A DNA stretch of 12,877 nt, taken from contig CAZLBC010000124.1 of the NCBI GenBank assembly GCA_964557575.1, positions 1 to 12,877 of the forward strand, given 5' to 3'. Of the stretch, positions 6,902 through 12,877 are shown piece after piece. The translations under genes and the position numbers were made by a program. The notes beneath the pieces are model-generated. The model saw nothing but the letters and a program-made list of their open reading frames with translations. It was not told the origin of the DNA and ran no database searches. Positions within the stretch are counted from its first letter, which is position 1, and each line of letters opens with the position of its first letter. This DNA comes from CAZLBC01 sp964557575 (lineage in GTDB: Bacteria; Planctomycetota; Phycisphaerae; SM23-33).

Positions 6902-7852
6902 TCATCCCCGCCAGGGGCGGTCGCGTTTCTTGATCCGGGAGAGCAGGCCGCGGGCGATGCGGGCGTCGTCGGCGACCTGGAAGTCGAACATCCCCGCGCA
7001 GATGAAATCGGCCCCGCCGGTGAAGGCGTACTTGAACCCGTCGGTCGGGCTGATGGCCCCCGCCGCCATGACCTTGAAGGCGATCCATGGCTTCTGAACC
7101 TTCTGCATGAACGCGATCGTCTTCTCCGGGGTCTCCGACCAGTAGTTGTCGCGGCGGGGCTTAAGCCCGCGGGACCAGTACCGGCCGTGGTGGAGGGTTT
7201 TCATGTAGAAGTCGGCGTCGATCCCCGCCTTCTCGCAGGCGACCGGCACGTCGAGGAGGTGGGCGCCGATGCCCGCGATGACGCCCTTGCCCTTCCAGTG
7301 CTCCACGAACTTCCCCAGCAGGTCGACCCGGCCCTCCTTGAGGAACCGGTCCCCGATCCCGCCCTGGACGTAGACGGCGGCGGCGCCGTTGTCGACCGCC
7401 CTGGCGGCGTTCGTATGCAGGTCGTTCGGCTTGGGATAGACCTGGGCGATCCACTGCATCCTGCCGCCCTCTTTTTTCCGGTAGTCGTTCAGGATCCGCA
7501 CCACGTGGTCGTCGCAGCGGAGGTTCGCGGTGTTCACGCCGTTTTCCTCGCAGAGGTGGAGGGTCCGGAAGACCTTCCCGTCGGTGAAGTAGTTCTTCAG
7601 GAGCTGCGAGACGTAGACCAGGTCCCGGCTGTGGGCGAACCCGCTGATCAGGTTGCCGCCGCAGATCACCCGCCCGATGTCGAGGTCGCCGATCCGCCCG
7701 CGGGGCAGTTCCCGGGACGGGTCGCCGCCGGGCGCCCCGACGGTCTCCTTTCCGAGCAGGATCCGCTCCTCGCGGCTCAGGGACGCGGCCGCCCCGGCCG
7801 CCGGGAGTGCCGTCTTCAGAAAGGTCCGCCTGTCGATGTCCGTCGGTGCCAT
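6902..7852 (-). CDS. Tat-signal TIM-barrel protein, possibly aldo/keto-reductase-like
   Basis: I start at the ATG at 7852 (316 residues) because GAGGAG lies 7 bases before it and the protein then begins with a twin-arginine signal, DRRTFLKTALPAAGAAAS (7-24). The frame is open upstream to 8008, but that extension overlaps the DUF2442 gene and is low in plausibility. The Tat signal implies export of a folded, perhaps cofactor-bearing protein. The body (about 50-316) alternates short strands and helices as in a TIM barrel: RGRIGDLDIGRVICGGN (51-67), FRTLHLCEENGVNTANLR (95-112), WIAQVYP (134-140), AAAVYVQGG (157-165), GVIAGIGAHL (190-199), PWIAFKVMAAGAISPTDG (255-272) and ADFICAGMFDFQVAD (281-295). 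The opening resembles aldo/keto reductases, but I cannot identify a catalytic Tyr/Lys/His set with confidence, so the enzyme class is tentative. It converges on the DUF433 gene. Confidence 0.8.
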   Translation of the reverse strand: MAPTDIDRRTFLKTALPAAGAAASLSREERILLGKETVGAPGGDPSRELPRGRIGDLDIGRVICGGNLISGFAHSRDLVYVSQLLKNYFTDGKVFRTLHLCEENGVNTANLRCDDHVVRILNDYRKKEGGRMQWIAQVYPKPNDLHTNAARAVDNGAAAVYVQGGIGDRFLKEGRVDLLGKFVEHWKGKGVIAGIGAHLLDVPVACEKAGIDADFYMKTLHHGRYWSRGLKPRRDNYWSETPEKTIAFMQKVQKPWIAFKVMAAGAISPTDGFKYAFTGGADFICAGMFDFQVADDARIARGLLSRIKKRDRPWRG

Positions 7853-7859
7853 GACATTG

Positions 7860-7865
7860 CTCCTC
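7860..7865 (-). promoter_or_regulatory. Shine-Dalgarno sequence that fixes the TIM-barrel start
   Basis: GAGGAG on the minus strand, 7 bases before the ATG at 7852. It decides for the shorter 316-residue protein beginning with the twin-arginine signal over the longer frame that opens at 8008. Confidence 0.7.
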
Positions 7866-7899
7866 GATAGGTGCTGCCAAGTAACCATACACCGTCCCG

Positions 7900-7922
7900 G
7901 GCACAAAAAATGATCATGTGCC
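7900..7922. repeat. Weak inverted repeat at the DUF2442 stop
   Basis: GGCACA (7900-7905) and TGTGCC (7917-7922) can pair around an 11-base A/T-rich centre that includes TGATCA and the DUF2442 stop codon. It could weakly stabilise or end the transcript, but the T-run is in the loop and not after the stem, so I do not call an intrinsic terminator. Confidence 0.3.
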
Positions 7923-8228
7923 GGTGGCGCGGCCCTGGCGGGCTTCGAGCCATTTTTTAAACGAACTCTGACTTTCACCAGAGGGCTTGCCCGCGAGGAG
8001 ACCCTCAACGCTGATATCTTCGTCGAAATCTTCCCCGTGTATACCCTGTCCCCCGCCGATCAGCCGCCACCTGCCGCGCTCTTCGGCCGTGCCGTGCACA
8101 AGGCGGGGGAACCATTCCAGGGGCACGGCAATTGTCCGCCCATCGCTCAAATCGACACTCAGCGTATCTTCCGTAACCGAAACGTCGCGCGCGTCAGGTA
8201 TGTCCAGTTCAACCGCGGAAATAGTCAT
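7914..8228 (-). CDS. DUF2442 domain protein
   Basis: I start at the ATG at 8228 (104 residues) because GGAGG (8235-8239) lies 6 bases before it; the open frame reaches 8252 only through a non-ATG codon. The DUF2442 pattern is clear: TEDTLSVDLSDGRTIAVPLEWFPRL (19-43), TAEERGRWRLIGGGQGIHGEDFDEDISVEGLL (47-78). The family normally has W or another residue after GIH; here it is G, otherwise the core is complete. A short C-terminal helix SFKKWLEAR (89-97) follows. DUF2442 genes commonly lie next to DUF4160 genes, as here, where the two overlap by 20 bases, and the pair is often suspected of being a toxin-antitoxin-like or small regulatory module; no mechanism is established to my knowledge. The overlap implies translational coupling with the upstream, frameshifted partner. 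Confidence 0.88.
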   Translation of the reverse strand: MTISAVELDIPDARDVSVTEDTLSVDLSDGRTIAVPLEWFPRLVHGTAEERGRWRLIGGGQGIHGEDFDEDISVEGLLAGKPSGESQSSFKKWLEARQGRATGT

Positions 8229-8447
8229 TCCCTGCCTCCAGCAATTCGACACTGCTTTCTTCGATTATCCTGTGCATCGTGCCAATTTCTTTCCGGCTGA
8301 AACCGCCGCTACGGTGGAGTCGCACGGGATCAAGCCAGAATTTCGCAACGTTATCATCCCGCTCCACGTGCACATGGGGCGGTTGATCACGATCGCCCGC
8401 GTAGAAAAAGAACCGATACGGACACCCCTTTTCTTTATCGTCGGCAT
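8209..8447 (-). pseudogene. DUF4160 protein gene with a one-base frameshift near its start
   Basis: Two minus-strand frames together spell a full DUF4160 protein. The ATG at 8447 starts MPTIKKRG, the typical family beginning. The second frame, starting at the TGT at 8424, continues CPYRFFFYAGDRDQPPHV, HVERDDNVAKFWLDPVRLHR, SGGFSRKEIGTMHRIIEESS and VELLEAGNDYFRG, ending in TGA at 8209-8211. Adding one base in the AAAAGGGG run (minus strand; 8425-8432) restores a 79-residue protein, the family's usual length. The second frame has no start codon of its own before a stop at about codon -13. The rest of the protein, with the family's PPHVHVERD core, is unbroken, so the lesion is recent or is a homopolymer error. 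A programmed shift is less likely because the site is not a standard X-XXY-YYZ slippery heptamer. It overlaps DUF2442 by 20 bases and forms a pair with it. Confidence 0.85.
8235..8239 (-). promoter_or_regulatory. Shine-Dalgarno sequence that fixes the DUF2442 start
   Basis: GGAGG on the minus strand, 6 bases before the ATG at 8228 and inside the 3' end of the DUF4160 gene. It gives DUF2442 its own ribosome entry even if translation of the frameshifted partner ends early. Confidence 0.7.
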
Positions 8448-8509
8448 TTTTTTGGTTTCCGTTTCAGTAAAGCGGTCGCGTCCGGTTACCGATTCCACTA
8501 TCACATCAA

Positions 8510-8533
8510 GAGGGCTCTATTTCATGAGCCCTC
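8510..8533. promoter_or_regulatory. Perfect 8-base inverted repeat between divergent genes
   Basis: Arms GAGGGCTC (8510-8517) and GAGCCCTC (8526-8533) around an 8-base A/T-rich centre. It lies in the 256-base gap (8448-8703) between the leftward DUF4160-DUF2442 pair and the rightward lipoprotein gene. With no T-run it is a poor intrinsic terminator on either strand. An operator for the small-gene pair, or a hairpin in its leader, fits the position. The remainder of this gap shows no gene I would support. Confidence 0.45.
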
Positions 8534-8703
8534 GCCGCACTGAACCAACAATCTGCAGTCGGAAAATATGCTTCTCACCATTGTACCAGCAAACCGGCAA
8601 GGGAAAAGGGCCGAGGAAAACCGCAAACGCCGTCCGCATCGCCCGATGAGGAAGAACGGGGAATACCCTTTTTTCCGGCCGGCGAAGCGGTAATAATGAC
8701 GGC

Positions 8704-10278
8704 ATGAGAACACACCTATCCTCCGTCCTGTTTTCAATAACGCTCATATCGCTGTACTGCCTGACCGCCCTCGCCGGCTGCGCCGCGGGCCCGCCCGCAT
8801 TCCCCGGTCTCCGGACATCGCCGGGCGGAACCTGCACGATCCTCGCCGACCGGCGGCTGGAACAACCCGCCGCGACCCTGGTCGACGCCTGCGCCGACCG
8901 GTACGGGGCGGACATGAAGATGACGCTCGCGGACGCGGCGGACATCGAGCGGTGGGCCTTCACGGGAACGGCCGCGGCGGACGCGTTCGTGTCGCTGCCA
9001 CCGGGCACAAAGACGGCGGGACGCATCGTCTCGATCCCGAACGCGCGGCAGGTGGCCTGGACGCATCCGAAGGGGGTCCCGGTCGTGGCCGCGGCGCTGA
9101 CGGATCATCCCGACGCCGCCGGATTCGTCCGCTTCGCCGGCAGCTTCGAGGCCCACCGGATCTGGCCCCGGTTCAACTTCCGGATCTCCACCGGCGAGAC
9201 GTCCGCCGAGGCGTACGAGTGGGTGGTTCAGCACCGGACAAAACACACCTACCCCATGACGGCGGTGCGGATACTGCGCGAATGCGGTAAGCGCGAGGGC
9301 CTCTGCATCGATATCGGGTGCGGCTCCGGGCTGCTGGATATCGAGCTGGCCAAAAGGTCCGACCTGAAGATCATCGGCCTCGACATCGACCCGAACGTCA
9401 AGCCGCTCTTCGAGCGGCACGTCCGGGACGCGGGCCTCCGGGATCGGCTTTCGATCGTGATCGGCGACGCCCGGGCGATGCCCTTCGCGGACAACACCGC
9501 CGACATGATCGTCAGCCGCGGCACGCTGACGTTCCTCCCCGACATCGGCACGTGCCTGAGGGAGGTCCGGCGGGTGCTGAAACCGACCGGCACGGCCTTT
9601 CTCGGGGGCCGGTACCTGTTCACCCCGCAGCAGTACCGGATGTCCGACGAGGAGTTCCGGGCGGTCGTCGCACAGTCGGGCGTCGCGGACGCGACGGTCG
9701 ACTGCACCATGGGACAGTGGGTCCGGATCGCCGGGCCGCGGGCGACCGCACCACGGAAACAGGGAACCGGTCCGCACATGCTCGTCGGCCGCACCGTCGC
9801 CGCCTGCGGCATCACCACCGGCGACCTGCTCCTGGTCGGCCGATCCGACGGCCGTATCGAGAAGGCCCTGCAGGACGGGGCGCGGGAATTCGTCCCCGGC
9901 ATGACGGTCACGGCCCTGTATGCCCGGAAGGGCGCCGCGGCGGCGGCCGCACAGCGGCTGAAGGCGGAAGGTCGCGCCGGCCGGGTCGCGTGCCGGCAGG
10001 GAACGCTGGAGTCCCTCCCCTTCGACGACAGATCCTTCGACCTGGTCGTGGGCGCCGATCCGATGCTGGTCTTTGCCGACCGGCCGAAGGCGATCGCCGA
10101 GATCCACCGCGTCCTCCGCCCCGGCGGCGTCGCGCTGGTCGGGGGGGAATTTTACGGCATGCCCGCCGGCCGCCGGGTCTCGGCCGAACAATTCCGCCGG
10201 TCGGCCCGGGAGGCGGGCGTCGCGGCGTTCCGCGTCGTCGAAGAGGGCGGCCAGTGGGTGGAGATCAGGAAGAAATGA
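8704..10278 (+). CDS. Lipoprotein: ModA-like segment fused to a methyltransferase and a degenerate methyltransferase domain
   Basis: Complete, 524 residues. Residues 1-26 form a lipoprotein signal with lipobox LAGC (Cys-26). Residues about 43-155 (CTILADRRLEQPAATLVDAC, then GVPVVAAALTDHPDAAGFVRF) resemble the ends of molybdate-type periplasmic binding proteins (ModA), but at roughly 110 residues the segment lacks the middle lobe. Residues about 185-345 are a class I SAM methyltransferase: motif I DIGCGSG (203-209), acidic LDID (226-229), GDARAMPF (254-261), EVRRVLKPTG (287-296). Residues about 370-524 repeat the fold (QGTLESLPFDDRSFDLVVG, EIHRVLRPGG), but motif I is replaced by VGRSDG, so SAM binding is doubtful. 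Both halves end alike (SDEEFR...GQWVRI and SAEQFR...GQWVEI), showing internal duplication. SAM is cytoplasmic, so a lipid-anchored methyltransferase is odd; a binding-only role or failed export are alternatives. The ribosome site is weak. Its stop overlaps the next gene's ATG (ATGA). Confidence 0.85.
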   Translation: MRTHLSSVLFSITLISLYCLTALAGCAAGPPAFPGLRTSPGGTCTILADRRLEQPAATLVDACADRYGADMKMTLADAADIERWAFTGTAAADAFVSLPPGTKTAGRIVSIPNARQVAWTHPKGVPVVAAALTDHPDAAGFVRFAGSFEAHRIWPRFNFRISTGETSAEAYEWVVQHRTKHTYPMTAVRILRECGKREGLCIDIGCGSGLLDIELAKRSDLKIIGLDIDPNVKPLFERHVRDAGLRDRLSIVIGDARAMPFADNTADMIVSRGTLTFLPDIGTCLREVRRVLKPTGTAFLGGRYLFTPQQYRMSDEEFRAVVAQSGVADATVDCTMGQWVRIAGPRATAPRKQGTGPHMLVGRTVAACGITTGDLLLVGRSDGRIEKALQDGAREFVPGMTVTALYARKGAAAAAAQRLKAEGRAGRVACRQGTLESLPFDDRSFDLVVGADPMLVFADRPKAIAEIHRVLRPGGVALVGGEFYGMPAGRRVSAEQFRRSAREAGVAAFRVVEEGGQWVEIRKK

Positions 10279-12877
10279 AAAAAGACTCCCGTCCCCTTTT
10301 TTTCGTCCTCACCTTCGTCACCACCGCGGCGTCGGCGGGCGAACCCGTCCGCCTCTGCGACTTCGAATCCGAAAGGGATCTGAAGGCCTGGGACTACGTG
10401 GCCGGCAGGCCCGCCCTGGTCAAGGAGGGGGCCACCCACGGGAAACGGGCCCTGGCAATCACGTTCGACCCGAAGGGGAAGTACCACCCGGCGTATATCT
10501 ACTGGCGGCGGGTCCGGAAGGACTGGTCGGGCTACGACGCGCTCGTCCTCGACGTGACTAACCCCGGCGACCGGCCCCTGCCCGGCTACCTGCTCGTCGG
10601 CGACGCGGCCTGGGCCGCGAAGGGCTCGACCTACTGGAACCGCCACAACGCCGCGACCACCTTTCCCCCGGGGCGGACGCGGTGGGTCATCCCCACCGGC
10701 GGGCTCTACCGCGGCGAGGCGGGCAGCCGCAACAACGACATCAAGCGGAACATCGACGTCGACGCCGTGGTGCGGGTCGACTTCGGCTTCGGAAAGAAAG
10801 GCGCGACCGGCCGGGTGATCATCGACAACCTGCGGCTGGTCAGATCCCGCCGGCCGGCCGGGGTCCGGGCCTTCGACTTCGGCCCCCCGGACCAGGGGGT
10901 CATGCTCGGCTGGACCGGCGTCTCCCACCGGACCGCCTACACCCCCGCGCGCGGTTACGGCTGGGGCCCCGCCGGCGGGCATCCCTGGAACGGGGCGGCC
11001 CGGGACACCACGTTCGGGCCCCCGCTGATCCGCGACTTCTGCGCGGCCGGCGGCTACCGGTTCCGCGTCGACGTTCCGGCCGGGGCCTGCCGCGTGATGG
11101 TCATCTACGAGAACGCCGGCTACTGGGGCGGCGAGCAGGCCCGCCACGCGACCCGGACGATCACCGCCGGCGGGAAAGAGCTCTGGTCGGACCGCCGGAA
11201 GGACGGCGCGGCCCACGCCCTGTGGCGGTTCGAGGATATCGAGCCGGTGGGCCGCGATATCTGGGAGACCTACCTGGCGCCGGAACTGGCCCGGCCGGTC
11301 TTCTTCGACGCGGCGGCCGGCAGCGACGGCCTGACGCTGCACTTCGCAACCGACAAAACCTGGGGATCGAAGATCGCCGCGCTGGCCGTCTGCCCCGCGG
11401 ACGACGCGGCCGGAAACGCGTGGCTCCGCGGCCAGATCGAGACCCTCGCCGACACGTTCCGCGGGCAGGCCGTGTGCCTCGACGAACCGGCCGGCGACGC
11501 CCCGCTCCCCGCCGCGTGGGCCGCCAAAGACCTCGCCGCCTGGGCGGTGACCATCGAGCAGACCGTCACCCCCCACGCGCTCCCGCCGGCGGACATCCCG
11601 CCGCCCGCCGCGCTGCGGATCGAGCGGACGGCGGTCCGCGGGGAAACCGAGACCGCCTGCCTGGCCGTCCGGCCCGCGCGAGACCTGCCGGAGCTGGACC
11701 TGGCCTTCCGCTGGACCGGCGGCCCGGGGCCCCTGCCCGCCGCCGTCAACCGGGCCTGGTATAACACCAGCCGCGGCTTCGGCACCCTCGCCTACCATAT
11801 CAGGCCCCACACGCTGCGGCCGGCGAATACACTGGCGCCCCGGAAGGGCGTCACCCGCCAGGTTGTCGTCCGGGTGACGGTCCCGGCGGACGCGAAACCG
11901 GGACGGTACACCGGGCGGCTCTCGGCGACCCCCGCCGGGGCGCGGGAACCGCTCTTCGCGGCGGCGGTCGTCATCGACGTCCGCCCGGTCACGCTGGACC
12001 GGGAGACCGATTTCCGGATGGGATTTTTCGGCCTCATGCCCCCGAACCTCGTCCCCGAAGCGGACCGGCCCCGCATCCTCGAGGAGACCCTGGCGATGCT
12101 GCGGGCCTACGGGATGAACATCGTCTCCGGCGGCCCGGGCTGGCGGCTGGAGGGCTGGAAAGACGGGAAACCGGTCATCGACTTCGCGGCCGCCGACCGG
12201 TTCTTCGCCCTGCTGAAAAAGCACGGGTTCACCGGGGCGCACAACGGGTACGGCGGGTGCCGCTTCGCCGGCCTCCACGGCGGCTACGAGAAGGGGCCGC
12301 AGGCCGCGCAGGTCGAGAAGCAGAGCGGGCTGCCCTACGCGGAGGCCCTGGTGCGGGCCTGGCGGGCGGTTCACCGGCACGCCCGGCAGCAGCGGTGGCC
12401 GACGATATGGTACGCCATGTGCGACGAGACCCGCGTCCGCGACGCCGCCGAGCGGCAACTGGCCTTCATGAAGCTGATGGCCCGCGTCTCGGCGGCCTTC
12501 CCGGAGACGGTTCGCACCGCCGGCAGCTACAGCGTGCACTTCCGCGACCGGCCGGCGGACCGCGACAGCATGCTCTACTGGCACCAGCGGTTCTTCGCGG
12601 TCCTCGACATCAGCGACCTGAACATCCACGACGATTCCGTCATGCAGGAGGCCCGGAAGCGGGACAAAGAGATCCACATCTACAACCAGGGCCGCAGCCG
12701 CTGGTCGTTCGGCCCCTACCAGTTCAGCGAGTACCGCAAGGGCATACGGGCCCGGACCCAGTGGCACCTGAACATTCTCCACGGCTACCAGTTCTTCGAC
12801 CTCGACGGCCGGGAGCCGGACACGGCGATGATCTGCTACGGCCGCAACGCGATCTACCCGACCGTCCACTTCGAGCG
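10275..12877 (+). CDS. Large secreted glycoside-hydrolase-like protein (GH123/DUF4091 type), 3' part missing
   Basis: The frame stays open from the ATG at 10275 to the window edge, giving 867 residues and no stop. The start overlaps the lipoprotein's TGA, with AGGA just upstream. Residues 1-21 are a short signal peptide (FFVLTFVTTAASA). Residues 25-190 look like a CBM11/CIA30-type beta-sandwich (LCDFESERDLKAWDYVAG ... RVIIDNLRLV). Residues 198-375 resemble the sugar-binding-like module of secreted esterases and lyases (AFDFGPP, then YTPARGYGWGP). Residues 440-575 are another beta-sandwich ending in RVTVPADAKPGRYTGRL, typical of the domain before the catalytic barrel. From 578 a TIM barrel begins (MLRAYGMNIVSGG, 608-620), with an Asp-Glu pair, YAMCDETR (D717-E718), placed as in GH123 N-acetylgalactosaminidases, where the Asp positions the acetamido group and the Glu is the acid/base. 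The substrate is unknown and the family call tentative. Probably co-expressed with the lipoprotein. Confidence 0.82.
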   Translation, partial: MKKDSRPLFFVLTFVTTAASAGEPVRLCDFESERDLKAWDYVAGRPALVKEGATHGKRALAITFDPKGKYHPAYIYWRRVRKDWSGYDALVLDVTNPGDRPLPGYLLVGDAAWAAKGSTYWNRHNAATTFPPGRTRWVIPTGGLYRGEAGSRNNDIKRNIDVDAVVRVDFGFGKKGATGRVIIDNLRLVRSRRPAGVRAFDFGPPDQGVMLGWTGVSHRTAYTPARGYGWGPAGGHPWNGAARDTTFGPPLIRDFCAAGGYRFRVDVPAGACRVMVIYENAGYWGGEQARHATRTITAGGKELWSDRRKDGAAHALWRFEDIEPVGRDIWETYLAPELARPVFFDAAAGSDGLTLHFATDKTWGSKIAALAVCPADDAAGNAWLRGQIETLADTFRGQAVCLDEPAGDAPLPAAWAAKDLAAWAVTIEQTVTPHALPPADIPPPAALRIERTAVRGETETACLAVRPARDLPELDLAFRWTGGPGPLPAAVNRAWYNTSRGFGTLAYHIRPHTLRPANTLAPRKGVTRQVVVRVTVPADAKPGRYTGRLSATPAGAREPLFAAAVVIDVRPVTLDRETDFRMGFFGLMPPNLVPEADRPRILEETLAMLRAYGMNIVSGGPGWRLEGWKDGKPVIDFAAADRFFALLKKHGFTGAHNGYGGCRFAGLHGGYEKGPQAAQVEKQSGLPYAEALVRAWRAVHRHARQQRWPTIWYAMCDETRVRDAAERQLAFMKLMARVSAAFPETVRTAGSYSVHFRDRPADRDSMLYWHQRFFAVLDISDLNIHDDSVMQEARKRDKEIHIYNQGRSRWSFGPYQFSEYRKGIRARTQWHLNILHGYQFFDLDGREPDTAMICYGRNAIYPTVHFE

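Noticed and set aside
7853..8008. Longer N-terminus for the TIM-barrel protein (52 extra residues)
   Set aside because: It overlaps the DUF2442 gene and would bury the twin-arginine signal; the ATG at 7852 has a strong ribosome site.
8425..8432. Programmed ribosomal frameshift for DUF4160
   Set aside because: The site is not a standard slippery heptamer with good re-pairing, and no clear stimulatory stem was seen; a mutation, phase-variable run or base-count error is simpler.
8265..8504. 79-codon minus-strand frame containing MPTIKK as a gene in its own right
   Set aside because: Only its first few codons from the ATG at 8447 belong to a real gene; after the A/G run the DUF4160 protein continues in another frame.
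8522..8737. Minus-strand frame upstream of the lipoprotein gene (71 codons), ending inside the inverted repeat
   Set aside because: Overlaps the start of the lipoprotein gene, no family resemblance and no ribosome site; could be a gene remnant but nothing shows it.
8734..10191. 485-codon minus-strand frame across the lipoprotein/methyltransferase gene
   Set aside because: Composition typical of an antisense shadow; the plus strand has lipobox and methyltransferase motifs.
10152..12869. 905-codon open frame on the minus strand opposite the glycosidase-like gene
   Set aside because: Its protein is a monotonous mix of V, P, G, R, A and D without domains or motifs, as expected opposite a GC-rich coding frame. 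The plus-strand frame has a signal peptide, recognisable modules and a coupled start.

Overview
The window looks like a chromosomal stretch from a GC-rich, probably uncultured bacterium of the Planctomycetota/Lentisphaerota/Kiritimatiellota type or a similar sugar-polymer degrader. This is inferred from the gene content: large secreted proteins with carbohydrate-binding-like and glycoside-hydrolase-like modules, a Tat-exported TIM-barrel protein and a free-standing secreted beta-propeller. No rRNA, tRNA, CRISPR array or insertion sequence was seen. No gene gives a firm species-level assignment.

Left part (1-4600), minus strand. Three exported proteins form one apparent operon, read from right to left. 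First comes an 829-residue secreted propeller protein with a carbohydrate-binding-like C-terminal part. An ATGA overlap joins it to a 509-residue, cysteine-containing secreted protein of unknown function. After a 28-base gap comes a further exported protein that is cut by the window edge. This block is visibly richer in A/T than the rest, most clearly in the 509-residue gene. A 324-base leader with a candidate promoter lies in front of it.

Middle part (4600-8450). A very GC-rich ABC-F ATPase gene (minus) sits next to a divergent small DUF433 gene (plus) that has a perfect TATAAT box and no toxin partner. The DUF433 gene converges on a Tat-signal TIM-barrel protein (minus), with a perfect hairpin between the two stops. 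Upstream of the TIM-barrel gene is a DUF4160-DUF2442 pair (minus). Its DUF4160 member was recovered by reading two frames: it is broken by a one-base shift at a run of A and G near its start.

Right part (8704-12877), plus strand. A lipoprotein joins a shortened ModA-like solute-binding segment to two methyltransferase-type domains, the second lacking the SAM-binding glycine motif. It overlaps by ATGA the start of a large multi-module secreted protein that resembles the GH123/DUF4091 class of glycoside hydrolases and runs off the right edge. The two are probably co-transcribed.

The most unusual items are the exported ModA-methyltransferase-pseudomethyltransferase fusion, its coupling to the glycosidase-like gene, the frameshifted DUF4160 gene, and the unrecognised secreted propeller/cysteine-protein operon.
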